Position numbers and translations under genes: made by a program. A DNA stretch of 64,000 nucleotides from Linyphia triangularis (taxonomy: Eukaryota; Arthropoda; Arachnida; Araneae; Linyphiidae): NCBI GenBank assembly GCA_963978545.1, contig OZ021730.1, positions 12,345,796 to 12,409,795 on the forward strand. Direction: 5' to 3'. Shown here piece after piece: positions 33,401 through 42,802 of the stretch; positions within the stretch are counted from its first letter, which is position 1; the number at the start of each line of letters is the position of its first letter. The notes under the pieces are model-generated. The model was not told where the DNA came from. It did no database searches and saw nothing but the letters and a program-made list of their open reading frames with translations.

Positions 33401-34066
33401 TGCGCGCTGCTGCATATCTCACTCTGCCACAATCGCAAATTTTGTGTGTATACTGACAGTTTAAGCTCCTTGTCAAGTCTTGAGCAATTTAAGACCAATA
33501 GCCATCCACTTGCCTTTGACATTTTGTCAAAATTACACACACTTGAGAGGAAAGGATTTACTATATTGTTCTGCTGGGTACCTAGTCACATGGGAATTTC
33601 AGGAAATGAATTGGCTGATTCTGCTGCAAAAGCGGCTTCAATCCCGCTGCAGCAGCCAGTTCCCTACCAAGATATTAAGACTTTTATTCACAAGTTCATA
33701 TTATCCTTACGTCAAGCAGCATGGGATTTGCAAACTAACAACAAACTCCATACCATCAAAAATCATCTTCTTAAATGGCCAGTTAATCCAATGCGTCGGA
33801 CAGATGTCAAACTGACTCGTCTGCGCATTGGTCATACCCGATTGACGCACCGACATCTATTGCTGGGAGAAGATCCACCTTTTTGCGATATTTGTCGTTG
33901 CGATCTTACTGTGTCTCATATTTTAATTTCTTGTCCTAAGTTTCAGTCACATCGTCTTAGGTTTTTTAAGAGTACCAGTTTAAGTCTTCAGGATTTGATT
34001 GGGGAAACTCCCCATCCAAATCTTTTTGCTTTTTTAAGATCAATCGGGTTTTTAAATCACATCTAG
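30386..34066 (+). CDS. LINE D ORF2 (endonuclease, reverse transcriptase, RNase H)
   Basis: An intact protein of 1226 residues. Endonuclease at about 1-225: WNCRG near 8-12, Glu35 in LQETF, Asp132 in GDLNGH, SDHF at 206-209. RT at about 480-740: FQSGFRRG, FDIEKAYD, EGVPQG, catalytic YVDD at 667-670. RNase H at about 960-1085, with Asp967, Glu1000, Asp1024, His1068 and Asp1078. C-terminal CX2CX7HX4C at 1167-1183. The RNase H domain places it in the I superfamily rather than classical Jockey. It nicks the target and copies its own RNA from the 3' end. Other copies in the window are broken versions of this. Confidence 0.93.
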   Translation: MASFVSWNCRGLRSRKDDVKNIISTYHPACLALQETFLKDPYKSKIRGYSCIRKDVTRSNTVSGGVCLFISHNYPSTVITLRTSLQAVAARLHLQSLLTVCCLYLPPHAIIRQEELNDLIDQLPTPFLLLGDLNGHSTMWGNDNTNPRGRQIENMLSDHCLRLLNNEEKTYFHEPTRTFHSLDLAICSPILLPYLNFAVGSDLHNSDHFPILISHTGSGSVNIRLPTYKYHKANWDRFTELAVVTGTMVDSEDVDTAVQNVTEAILNAADSSIPKTSPRTLRHCKSYWNADCQSAYKKQKKLWGIFRRYPTTGNLIAFKKAKAFARRVRRQSQKDSWISYVSSIISKTSSKQLWKKVRAANGLYPEYSCPILQTGAAVFSSPEDIANLIGETFESVSSSDSYSPTFLVTKNRAERAGINFKSNIDYSYNCDLKMYELKSALSKADNTSPGPDGISYQMLRHLSPDSLFNILFLFNRIWKENIFPTLWREATVIPILKPGKDPKDPLNYRPIALTSCLCKTFERIVNARLSYMLEKDGCISPFQSGFRRGRSTLDNIVKLETDVRNAFVQRNHLVSIFFDIEKAYDHTWRYGILQTLFNFGFRGNLPLFIQNFLSCRVFRVRIGASFSNYFNQSEGVPQGCVLSVTLFNLHISNILHVLSPFVHGTLYVDDLQISCQGSNMRLIERQLQTAVNRLVEWCEQNGHKLSPSKSSCIHFCRRRGLHPDPEIHIRNSPIPVVNQVRYLGVIFDNKLNFLPHIVYLRKKCDKSLNILKVLSNTSWGADRTSLLRIYQSVILSRIDYGCVAYGSAGVSLLRRLDTVHHTAARICSGAFRTSPIESLLTECSLLPLDLRRKKLSANYYCRIMSDPFHPLRNLRLDAYLGRLYDARPSNIRPFSERAKSILLDAALSDVVTQTFITQSFPPWDIPSFHFLNPFAMYCKADTAPEIMQQIFCDHRSQYADYEAVFTDGSKAGERVGCGTVSDTSTVAFSLHKSCSVFTSEMTAISCALLHISLCHNRKFCVYTDSLSSLSSLEQFKTNSHPLAFDILSKLHTLERKGFTILFCWVPSHMGISGNELADSAAKAASIPLQQPVPYQDIKTFIHKFILSLRQAAWDLQTNNKLHTIKNHLLKWPVNPMRRTDVKLTRLRIGHTRLTHRHLLLGEDPPFCDICRCDLTVSHILISCPKFQSHRLRFFKSTSLSLQDLIGETPHPNLFAFLRSIGFLNHI

Positions 34067-34210
34067 TTTTTCAAACATATCCTTTTTTAAATTTTATTAA
34101 CCTCTTCATCATTTTAGAAATGTGTTTTTAGCTTTCTTTAATTATATTATGTCATATCTCATCATATTTATATTTCATCTTCCATCCTAGTTTTTTTTAT
34201 CTTTTGTTTT

Positions 34211-34243
34211 GGCGCAGTATGGCCCTTGTGTTGCCTTTGCGCC
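34211..34243 (+). repeat. LINE D 3'-terminal hairpin
   Basis: GGCGCAGTATGG...TTTGCGCC, 33 nt, followed by ATAAAACCC and a CAAAA-type tail. Same length and spacing in A, B, C, F and the truncated LINE ends. Confidence 0.7.
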
Positions 34244-34284
34244 ATAAAACCCAAAACAAAACAAACAAAACAAAAGGATTCTTG

Positions 34285-36953
34285 GATAAGTTATGTCTCT
34301 TCGATTACATCTAAAACATCAAGTAAACAGTTGTGGAAGAAGGTTAGAGCAGCCAATGGTTTGTATCCGGAGTATTCTTGCCCTATACTTCAAACCGGAG
34401 CTGCTGTGTTCTCTTCCCCTGAAGATATTGCTAACCTTATCGGTGAAACTTTTGAAAGTGTATCCAGTTCCGATTCTTATAGTCCTACATTTTTAGTGAC
34501 TAAGAATCGCGCTGAACGGACTGGAATTAATTTCAAAAGCAATATTGAATATTCCTACAACTGTGACCTTAAGATGTACGAATTGAAGAGTGCTTTATCT
34601 AAAGCACATAACACCAGTCCAGGTCCAGATGGGATCAGTTACCAAATGCTTCGCCATTTAAGTCCAGATTCTCTTTTTAACATCCTTTTTCTCTTTAATC
34701 GAATCTGGAAGGAGAACATCTTTCCTACCTTGTGGAGGGAAGCTACTGTAATCCCCATTCTGAAACCTGGAAAGGATCCCAAGGATTCTCTGAGCTATCG
34801 ACCGATAGCCTTAACGAGCTGCCTTTGTAAGACCTTTGAACGTATTGTAAACGCCCGACTCTTACATGTTAGAAAAAGATAAATGTATATCACCTTTCCA
34901 GAGTGGGTTCCGACGAGGACGGTCCACTCTTGATAACATCGTGAAACTAGAAACAGATATCCGCAATGCCTTTGTGCAAAGGAATCATCTAGTTTCAATC
35001 TTTTTCGACATTGAGAAGGCATATGATCATACGTGGCGATATGGTATCCTGCAAACTCTATTTAATTTTGGTTTTAGGGGTAATCTGCCCCTTTTTATTC
35101 AAAATTTTTTATCATCTCGTGTTTTTAAAGTTCGCATTGGATCTTCATTTTCTAATTATTTTAACCAATCTGAGGGAGTTCCTCAAGGTTGTGTTTTAAG
35201 TGTCACCCTTTTTAATCTTCATATCAGCAACATCCTTCATGTCCTTTCACCCTTTGTTCATGGAACTTTGTATGTTGATGATTTGCAAATCTCATGCCAA
35301 GGATCAAACATGCGCTTAATTGAACGTCAATTACAAACTGCTGTTAACAGACTTGTAGAATGGTGTGAACAAAACGGCCATAAACTATCACCATCTAAAA
35401 GCAGTTGTGTCCATTTCTGTAGGAGGAGGGGTCTGCACCCTGACCCTGAAATCCGCATACGCAACACGCCCATCCCTGTTGTCAATCAGATAAGGTATCT
35501 GGGAGTAATTTTCGACAATAAGATGAATTTTCTCCCTCATATATTGTCCTTGCGCAAGAAGTGCGATAGGTCGCTTAACATCCTCAAGGTGCTTTCTAAT
35601 ACTTCTTGGGGAGCGGACCGCACTTCTTTGCTGCGTATTTACAATTCGGTAATCTTATCCCGTATTGACTACGGATGCGTTGCGTATGGTTCTGCAGGAG
35701 CATCTCTTCTGCGCAGATTGGATACCGTCCACCATACTGCTGCCCGTATTTGTTTAGGTGCATTCCGCACCTCACCCATTGAGAGTCTGTTAACAGAGTG
35801 TTGTCAACTCCCGCTTGACCTTAGGCGTAAAAAGTTAAGCGCTAACTACTACTGTAGAATAAAATCTGATCCTTTTCATCCTTTACGGAATTTGAGTCTT
35901 GACGCATATCTTGGTAGGCTATATAATGCACGTCCATCTTGCATTCGCCCATTTTCTGAAAGAGCTCAATCTGTTCTGTCGGATGCAGCTCTAAGTGACC
36001 TAGATATCCAGCTGGCTAATTCTCAGACCTTTCCTCCATGGGATGTTCCATCATTTCAGTTTTTAAATCCATTTGCGATGCATTATAAAGCAGACACTGC
36101 CCCAGAAATTTTGCAGAAGATCTTTTGTTTACACCGATCTCAGTATAGAGACTATCATGCAGTCTATACTGATGGATCCAAAGCAGGTGAACGTGTTGGC
36201 TGTGGTGTTGTGTCTGACACATCCACAGTCAGTTTCACGCTTCATAAATCCTGCTCGGTTTTTACTTCTGAGATGGTTGCAATCTTTTGTGCTCTGCTGC
36301 ACATTTCTTTGTGCTCCCATCGCAAGTTTTGTGTATACAGCGATAGCTTAAGTGCTTTAACAAGCCTGGAGCACTTTAATAACATATGTCATCCAATAGC
36401 TCCTGACATATTATCTCTGTTACACAAACTTGAGAGGAAAGGTATTGTTATTTTGTTTTGCTGGGTACCTAGTCACGTGGGGATTTCAGGAAATGAATTG
36501 GCGGACTCTGCTGCTAAAGCGGCGTCAATCCCGTCTCAACAGCCAGTCCCCTAATAAGATATAAAATCACATATTCATAAGTTTATTTTTTCTTTGCGTC
36601 AAGAAGCATGGGATTTGCAAACTAGCAACAAACTTCATACCATTAAAAACCATCTTCATATGTGGCCAGTAAATCCAATGCGTCGGACAGATGTCAAACT
36701 GACTCGTCTGCGCATTGGTCACACCCGATTCACGCATCGACATCTGTTGCTGGGAGAGGATCCGCCCATTTGTGATGTTTGTCGTTGCGATATTACTGTG
36801 CACCATATTTTAATTTCATGTCCAAAATTTTATTCTCATCGCATTCAATTTTTTAAAGGCACAGTTTTAAACCTACAGGATTTGGTTGGGGAAAACCCCC
36901 ATCCAAATCTTTTTGCATTTCTTAGAGTAATCGGGTTTTTAAATCATATCTAA
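34285..36953 (+). pseudogene. LINE C ORF2, 3' part (RT-RNase H), broken
   Basis: Continues the C frame after the D insertion with WISYVSS. A 2-bp deletion near 34862 (CTCTTACATG instead of CTCTCTTACATG) moves the RT core (FQSGFRRG, YVDD) and RNase H (TDGSKAG, GNELAD) to a second frame, 34866-36554. Two consecutive TAA codons at 36552-36557 replace the Tyr-Gln of PYQDIK. The final 120 codons, with the CDVCRCDITVHHILISC zinc motif, then follow in the same frame to 36953. Confidence 0.87.
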
Positions 36954-37188
36954 TGTTTATAATCATATCTATTTTTTAAACTTTGATAAACTTTTTCATA
37001 ATTTTTAAAATGAGCTTTTAATGTATTTTAATTCTTTTTTATCGCATCTCACCATTTTCATATATTTATAATTCATCCTCCATCATTGTCTCTTTTATCG
37101 TTTGTTTGGCGCAGCATGGCCCTAGTGCTGCCTTTGCGCCATAAAACCACAAACAAACAAACAACAAACAAACAACTCAGAAGTGTGA

Positions 37189-37628
37189 AGGGTTTGCATT
37201 ATTGTAAAAACGGGGAAGAGGGGGGAGGATGTTCTGTTTTTTAACACAGAGGAGTGGATTTTAATATTAAGCGTTTACGTAGCAATTAATCTTTTAGCGA
37301 ATGAAACAAGCTAATGCTTGCGCACTAATGAATCTTTCAGCGAGCGAAGCGAGCTTATGCTCGCGCAGCAATAAACATTCTAACGAGCGAAGCTAGCGTG
37401 TTCACGAAGCGCCAAAAGCTGGGACCTATTAACCAATGGCGGGTTTCCGCAACGTGGGGCTACACAGATAGTAGATACTAAATAAGGAAAGTGAGTAAAA
37501 CCGGCAATTTAGCGATATATTTTTCGATAATTCTTCTTACTTTATCCTTTGTTGTAAGTGAAACAGAGGATAAACAGTCATTGGTCATTGATGGGCGATG
37601 CTCAAAAAGAGAGCTCAGTGTTAAAAAA
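37189..37628. repeat. Intergenic stretch with GAGCGAAGCGAGC minisatellite
   Basis: Three units of about 45 bp (about 37285-37425), built around an AGCGARYGAARCGAGC core with GCTTATGCTCGCGC-like palindromic arms. The rest has no gene. Confidence 0.5.
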
Positions 37629-37904
37629 AGAGATAGAAGGCGGGCGAATGGTTAAGGCGATGGACTGCTAATCCAATGGTCTCTGCCCGCGCGAGTTCGG
37701 TTCCCATCCTCGTCGTGCTTGTTCTTACCGACCAAACGGTATAGTGGTTAGCGTGCTAGCTTCTAGACCGAGAGGTTGCGGTTTCGTGTCCCGTGTTAGG
37801 CATGGGTGTTTGTAAATGTATGTTCGCTTGTCTAATGACGAATGTTTCGGCGCATTATATCCCTCGTGTTGCTGACGGCTCCAGATAATCTGAAAAAACA
37901 ACAA
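37629..37904 (+). mobile_element. Composite SINE: tRNA-Ser-like unit fused upstream of SINE copy 4
   Basis: The target duplication CAGTGTTAAAAAA flanks the whole block (37616-37628 and 37905-37917), so both parts inserted together. The left part is a tRNA-Ser(GCT)-like sequence. After a 13-nt spacer the usual SINE follows from 37729, with box A, a mutated box B (GGTTTCGTGTCCC), the hairpin and an AACAACAAC tail. It could be a dimeric SINE or a one-off read-through from a tRNA gene. Confidence 0.75.
37633..37715 (+). pseudogene. tRNA-Ser(GCT)-like sequence, degenerate
   Basis: The segment from GAATGGTTAAGGCGATGGA through CTGCTAA (anticodon GCT at 37667-37669) to CCCATCCTCGTCG matches the eukaryotic tRNA-Ser(GCT) layout, including a variable arm. 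The 5' acceptor strand (GATAGAAGG) no longer pairs fully with the 3' strand, and box B reads AGTTCGGTTCC instead of GGTTCGAATCC. It lies within the composite SINE and is unlikely to yield a tRNA. Confidence 0.65.
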
Positions 37905-37966
37905 CAGTGTTAAAAAACATCCGTTTTCATCTGTTTATACCTTTATCACATTTCTACAAGAATTTT

Positions 37967-38174
37967 TTTTAAATCACATTTAGTGTTTATAATCATGACT
38001 AGTTTTAAGCTTTTTTAAAAATTAATTTTTAACATATTTTATTTCTTTTATTAAATCATTCCTTACCTTCATCTATTTATAACTCATCATCCATTCTAGT
38101 TTCTTTTATCGTTTGTTTGGCGCAGCATGGCCCTTGTGTTGCTTTTGCGCCATAAAACAACAACAAACAAACAA
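37967..38174 (+). mobile_element. 5'-truncated type 2 LINE, 3' UTR only
   Basis: Starts at TTTTAAATCACATTTAG, matching the ORF2 stop region of LINE C, and runs through the 33-nt hairpin (38119-38151) to a (CAAA)n tail. Target duplication TCTACAAGAATTTT (37953-37966 and 38175-38188). Confidence 0.88.
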
Positions 38175-38188
38175 TCTACAAGAATTTT

Positions 38189-38790
38189 GGATGTGGGGAA
38201 AAAAAAACACCTTAAAAGGCTACCACAGCAATTTTGTATCAATATCGTTCAAGCCATTATTTTTAGCAATTACTGAAAATTTTTATTTTTAAATGGCAGC
38301 TAACTTATGCGCATACGCAATTTTGACGAAAATCTTAATGACAGGTATCAAGGCAACCACTGACCCTTACACCAAATTTCAACATCGTAGGCCAATTTTT
38401 TCAGGAATTATGCTGACCACAGACATACAGACAATTTTTTTTTCTATGCTACTTTTTTGAAATCAGGATGTTCCAAAACGTGGAGAAATGCAAAGAAAAA
38501 GCGAAAAATGATTTTGACCTTATTTAAAAAAAAAAAAAAATCATTGCCATGACCAGAAATCTAACCTGGGTCCTTGCAGCCACAATACAAGATGCTAACC
38601 ACTATACCATCACGGCTACTTTGGTTTAAAACATATAAACCTTTCACAAGGGCCGTTTTCCTTTTTTTGAAGGGGTCACGGTGCTCTATTATTTGTTCTA
38701 TCGACTGTAGTATCCCTTCCACTTCGGCATTTTGACTTTAAGTATAGTGCATAAACGTATAGCATGAACTTGCACTGAATCAAACAGATT
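38189..38790. other. Intergenic stretch with a tRNA-His-like fossil
   Basis: Apart from the tRNA-like sequence on the minus strand, no gene is seen. ACAGACATACAGACAATT-like sequence near 38420 is low complexity. Confidence 0.35.
38545..38616 (-). pseudogene. tRNA-His(GTG)-like sequence, degenerate
   Basis: On the minus strand it starts GCCGTGATGGTATAGTGG, as in eukaryotic tRNA-His. It has a seven-base anticodon loop TTGTGGC with GTG and ends TCATGGC, which pairs with the 5' acceptor strand (one G-T). Box B is decayed (GGTTAGATTTC) and the T stem is weak. A long T run follows, as in polymerase III terminators. Probably a pseudogene or a SINE head. Confidence 0.55.
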
Positions 38791-39663
38791 GTCTTAGGGC
38801 AGCACTGGGATCTTAGCGAAACCAGACATGGGATGCTGTGAAAATTACGAATGATATAAAAATAGTTAAAGAGAGGCAAAAAAGATATTAGTGTAAGGAT
38901 TAAAAAAGGGGGAACGGAAATAGATCAGTCATAGTAATGAACAGATTAAAACCATATTAATGTAATATCTATAAACAAAATGTCATAACAATAAATAATA
39001 ATAAAAACATATTTCTTATTAGTGAGGGTTGTCTATTACGGAAGCACACGATCCTTAGCGAAACCAGACATGGGATGCTGTGAAGATTACGAAAAGTATG
39101 ATATAAAAAATAGTTAAGGAAAGGCAAAAAAGACAGAAATAGATGAGTAATTAGTAATGAACAGATTGAAAACTTATTATTGTAGTATCTATAAACAAAA
39201 TGTCATAATATAATAAATAACATACATACTTCTTATAAGTGAGGGTTGTTTATTACGGAAGCACGGGATTCTTAGCGAAACCAGACATGAGATGCTGTGA
39301 AGATTATGAATAATATAAAAATAGTTAAAGAGAGACAAAAGAGATATTAGTGTAAGGATTAAAAAAAGGGGAAACAGAAATAGATCAGTCATAGTAATGA
39401 ACAGATTAAAAACATATTATTGTAGTATCCATAAACAAAATGTCATAATAATAAAAATACATACGTCTTATAAGTGCGGGTTGTCTATTACGGAAGCACG
39501 GGATTCTTAGCGAAACGAGACATGGGATGCTGTGAAGATTACGAAAAGTATGATATAAAAAATAGTTAAGGAAAGGCAAAAAAGACAGTAATAGATCAGT
39601 AATTAGCAATGAACAGATTGAAAACATATTATTGTAGTATCTATAAACAAAATGTCATAATAA
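38791..39663. repeat. Tandem repeat of about 217-242 bp, four units
   Basis: The core CTTAGCGAAACCAGACATG starts at 38812, 39054, 39271 and (with one change) 39506. Each unit ends with ATAAACAAAATGTCATAATA and GGTTGTYTATTACGGAAGC. The array ends abruptly at the LTR at 39664. Short minus-strand reading frames across the units repeat the same peptide and look accidental. Confidence 0.8.
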
Positions 39664-39915
39664 TGTGGGAAGGCTAGTGGGGCTGAATAATTAGGCAGTA
39701 GTTGTTCATTGAACTTTAATTAACATCTATTAAGGTTATTATACATCGTCAGGGGACAAAACCCCACAGCACCTTCCGTTCTCGTTCTCTCTCTCCAGAA
39801 GAATGTTCTCCCTCTCTCTCCTTCCGTCATCACGTACTCCTACTTCACAACTTCCCCGCCAGGGGCGACATCCGTTGAAGGGAATGCCATCTATTGGAGG
39901 GGTCTCCAACCCACA
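39664..39915 (-). mobile_element. LTR of a second Gypsy-type element (3' LTR)
   Basis: 252 bp bounded by TGTGGG...CCCACA. On its right comes CGGCCGTCCTGACA, the motif that also abuts the LTR of the Gypsy element at 44.9 kb. The partner LTR is not in the window, because LINE E cuts the element at 40655. Confidence 0.75.
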
Positions 39916-40296
39916 CGGCCGTCCTGACAATGCAGGCGTCCTCGCCTGATATCAAATTCTGAAAAGTATCAAAAGAAAACAGAGAGAAAAATGTTCTAAA
40001 ATTTTACAAAAATTTGGTGTAGGATGTGATGAAAAGTTCTAAACTTGCAGGATTCTCCACAAAAAGTTTGTAGTTTAAAAAGAATCACTAGAAAATGTTC
40101 AAACATCTTGAAAAGTTATCAAGAAAACTGCAAAAAGTTCACTAGAAAAGTTCGAATATTAAAAGTTCACTCGAAAAGTTAAAAAACACTGAAAAAGTTT
40201 CAAAATTCGAAAAAGTTCGAAATTAAAGTTCTCTTGAAAGAGTTCAAAAACACTTAGGAAAAGTTCACAACCAAAAAGTTTTTAGTTTATGACTTT
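39916..40296 (-). repeat. Gypsy-2 3' untranslated region with AAAAGTTC repeats
   Basis: Between the end of pol and the LTR the sequence is full of imperfect GAAAAGTTC units (about 39970-40280). No reading frame. Confidence 0.5.
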
Positions 40297-40644
40297 CTAT
40301 TGTCCCCATTTTTTCATGTGATCGGCCGCAGTCGACGTCTGATTAGGTCCCTAATGATGACCCACTTTTTTCACATCGTATCGGTCTTTCGGTCTGATCT
40401 TGATGACTTCATAAGGTCCATGAAACTTAGGACGCAGTTTCATTCCTGGCCCCATCTGTGTTCTTTGTATTGCTACTAGGTCTCCGATCTTGTAGTTGTG
40501 GGCGACCTTTCTCTTCTTGTTGAAGTTTCTTCGATTTTCTTCCTGTAGTTTAAGGATATTCTTCTTAGCTTCTTCGCGTTCTATTTCACGAGTGTTCATC
40601 ATCTCTGTAATTCTCTCCTCTTCCAACATTTCCAAAATCTTCAA
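40297..40644 (-). pseudogene. Gypsy-2 integrase C-terminal end
   Basis: Encodes the integrase tail: a lysine-rich helix, YKIGDLVAIQRTQ, then KLRPKFHGPYEV, the GPY/F module, as at the end of the intact Gypsy at 45.4 kb. A TAG at about 40351 replaces a sense codon, after which 17 more conserved codons (GPNQTSTAADHM) follow. Upstream coding is cut off by LINE E. Dead fragment. Confidence 0.8.
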
Positions 40645-40654
40645 ATCTTCTTTA

Positions 40655-41286
40655 CCCCTCAGGGGGTTTACTTTCTATAAGTAAATACGGGCTTCACAAC
40701 CCCGGGGCGCCCCAGTGATCTATCCCTCCTTCTGTTTTATCTTCTCGTTTTGGTTTTGTATTTATCGTTTGACTTCTTTCTTCCCTCGTTGTGGTTACCT
40801 CTTCAGAGGTGAGGGCTCCCCTTGAGAAGCTTTGTGTCGTTCTGTTGCCATCAGCTTCTCTCGGGCATTTAATCACCCACGTGTTTGCCATGCGTGGAGA
40901 CCCGTGTCCCTGGAAAGGGGGATCCTGGTAGTTGAGGGACGACATACTGTCCCAATACACTACTTTGGCCCTTGCTTCAGATAAACGGGAGGTGCACATT
41001 GGTCCCGTGTGTATCAATCGGCTGGTCGTTCGACTTCGTCGGCGGCTAGGGATCAAGCGTCCGGCTCATCTGCTGGGAACCTCGTTAAGGGTGGAGGCTT
41101 CTACAGGGATGAGCCTTTCGCGTATAGGCACTGGATAACCTGTTAGTGACATACCGTGCGTAACTTTTTAGTTGCGATTTTCTTTCCTTTCATTATTTTA
41201 GTTGCTTGCCGGTATGCACTAACCCCAAGATCGCGGACTCCACGGTGGGTGGGACTCTAGTGCCCGAATGAATATAAACTAAACTT
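40655..41286 (+). promoter_or_regulatory. LINE E 5' leader
   Basis: Both 5' stem-loops intact. The ATG of the MVGGTLVPE upstream ORF is changed to ACG here. Confidence 0.65.
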
Positions 41287-42654
41287 ATGGAAACTTTATC
41301 TCCTCTTTCTTCAGGCCCTACGGGAGGCCCAAATCCCCAATATCCATCAACATCTACTAAGCGTGCAATAGAGATTGACAATTTTGCCATACCAAAAAAA
41401 CAAGCTTCTCTACTGAATGAACCGGCTTTTATAATTGTACAATCCGAATCCGGAGAATTGGGTAAAATGTCCCCTTTTTTCATACAGAAGAGGATAAAAG
41501 GTATCTGTGGTAACGAGCCAAAAAACATTAAAAAGCTAAGATCGGGTGACTTTCTTGTCGAAACAAAGGACTCCAGACAATCACAATATTTACTTTCAGC
41601 ATCTGCAATGGGAAATATTAAAATAACCGTAACCCCACACAAAGGTCTCAACTCATCCCAAGGCGTCATTTCGAAATCGGATCTTCAACACGTTGAAGAT
41701 TCCGAAATCCTAAAAGAACTATCTCCGCAAGGGGTTACAAATGTTCGCCGAATCACCATCAAGAGGGATGACAAAATACTAAACACCAAGCATCTAATAT
41801 TAACGTTTAATTCCTCCAAACTACCTAACAAAATCACAGCTGGTTACTTGAGTTGCCCTGTAAGACCATATATTCCCAACCCATTGCGATGCTTTAATTG
41901 CCAAAAGTTCGGGCATTCGAAACATACATGCAGAAGTAAAGTAGAAGTTTGCGCAGTGTGTAGCAGCACTGAACATAAAAGCAAAGGCTGCCAAGCTGAG
42001 CCCACCTGCGTAAACTGCACTGGAGATCATCCATCTTTCTCCAGGAAGTGCCCAACATACAATAAAGAAAAGAAAATCCAAGAAATAAAAACTCACAATA
42101 GCATCTCATACCCGGAAGCCCGAACTATTTATGAAACCACAATAGAAAATTCTATGGCCAAAACAATAGCCAAAGCAATTGCCTCCAAATCAACACAAGT
42201 AAAATCCATAGCCACACAAACAGATATTCATGTACCTAATTCTCAAATGTCACCCGAACAACTGCTTAAATGTTTTTCCCCACTCGTCAAAGACAGTACC
42301 TCTTCGTCTCAGACAATCCCAATTCCCGGAAATTCGAATTCCAATAAAAATCCCCCCAAAACCACTGTAAAACCTCTAAAAAACAAAAAGCAATCTGAAA
42401 CTAAACAAAATTTTAAACCCGGAGAAGCTCTAAAAACCAAAATACAATCAAAAATCCAGTCAAATAAACAACAAAAAGTAAAAACAAAGAAAAACAAATT
42501 TGAATCATCAGAAACATCCACTGATGATGATACTGATGTCATCTCGGGTCTGGAGCCAGGTGACATGGAGGTCGACCCAGGCCTCGAGACCCCTGCTCTT
42601 CTTCATCCGAGGAGCAAGTCACTAGACCGGCGGATAGGCAATTCTTCCAAGTAA
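41287..42654 (+). CDS. LINE E ORF1 (gag-like zinc-knuckle protein)
   Basis: Intact, 455 residues, longer than the type 2 ORF1 because of a long lysine/serine-rich region after the knuckles. Knuckles CFNCQKFGHSKHTC, CAVCSSTEHKSKGC and CVNCTGDHPSFSRKC. The end is acidic (SSETSTDDDTDVI) with a GLETPAL segment as in LINE A. ORF2 begins 8 nt after the stop, not in the TAATG overlap seen in type 2. Confidence 0.87.
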   Translation: METLSPLSSGPTGGPNPQYPSTSTKRAIEIDNFAIPKKQASLLNEPAFIIVQSESGELGKMSPFFIQKRIKGICGNEPKNIKKLRSGDFLVETKDSRQSQYLLSASAMGNIKITVTPHKGLNSSQGVISKSDLQHVEDSEILKELSPQGVTNVRRITIKRDDKILNTKHLILTFNSSKLPNKITAGYLSCPVRPYIPNPLRCFNCQKFGHSKHTCRSKVEVCAVCSSTEHKSKGCQAEPTCVNCTGDHPSFSRKCPTYNKEKKIQEIKTHNSISYPEARTIYETTIENSMAKTIAKAIASKSTQVKSIATQTDIHVPNSQMSPEQLLKCFSPLVKDSTSSSQTIPIPGNSNSNKNPPKTTVKPLKNKKQSETKQNFKPGEALKTKIQSKIQSNKQQKVKTKKNKFESSETSTDDDTDVISGLEPGDMEVDPGLETPALLHPRSKSLDRRIGNSSK

Positions 42655-42662
42655 CATTCAAT

Positions 42663-42802
42663 ATGTTATCTTGGAACTGTCGCGGTTTCCACCACAATTC
42701 GGTAGATATAAAACACCTCGTAGATTTACACAAGCCTGTCTGTTTCTGTTTGCAAGAGACTCTCTTGAAGCCTTTTCAAAGCTCTCTTCTTAGGGGGTAT
42801 AG
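42663..42802 (+). pseudogene. LINE E ORF2, endonuclease start
   Basis: MLSWNCRGFHHNS through LQETLLKPFQSSLLRGYS, the first 47 codons of the endonuclease, cut by the TIR transposon. The next codons resume at 52404. Confidence 0.85.

Larger units (their letters stand above)
28630..34270 (+). mobile_element. LINE D, complete type 2 copy with both ORFs open
   Basis: Full length, from CCCCTCAGGGG to the (CAAAA)n-like tail, nested in LINE C ORF2. Target duplication CAAAAGGATTCTTG (28616-28629 and 34271-34284), an exact 14-bp match. ORF1 and the 1226-residue ORF2 are both uninterrupted and all catalytic motifs are present. It is the best candidate in the window for a copy that was recently, or still is, retrotransposition-competent. 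Confidence 0.93.
25837..37175 (+). mobile_element. LINE C, full-length type 2 copy, interrupted by LINE D
   Basis: Begins exactly at CCCCTCAGGGG and ends with the 33-nt hairpin (37108-37140) and a (CAAA)n tail. Target duplication CTCAGAAGTGTGA (25824-25836 and 37176-37188). LINE D sits in ORF2 at 28630-34270. ORF2 also has a 2-bp deletion and tandem stops. Confidence 0.92.

Noticed and set aside
39189..39627. Two minus-strand frames with the repeated peptide LHSIPCLVSLRIPCFRN
   Set aside because: They lie across the tandem repeat at the repeat period and show no domain or start context. The repetition comes from the DNA repeat.
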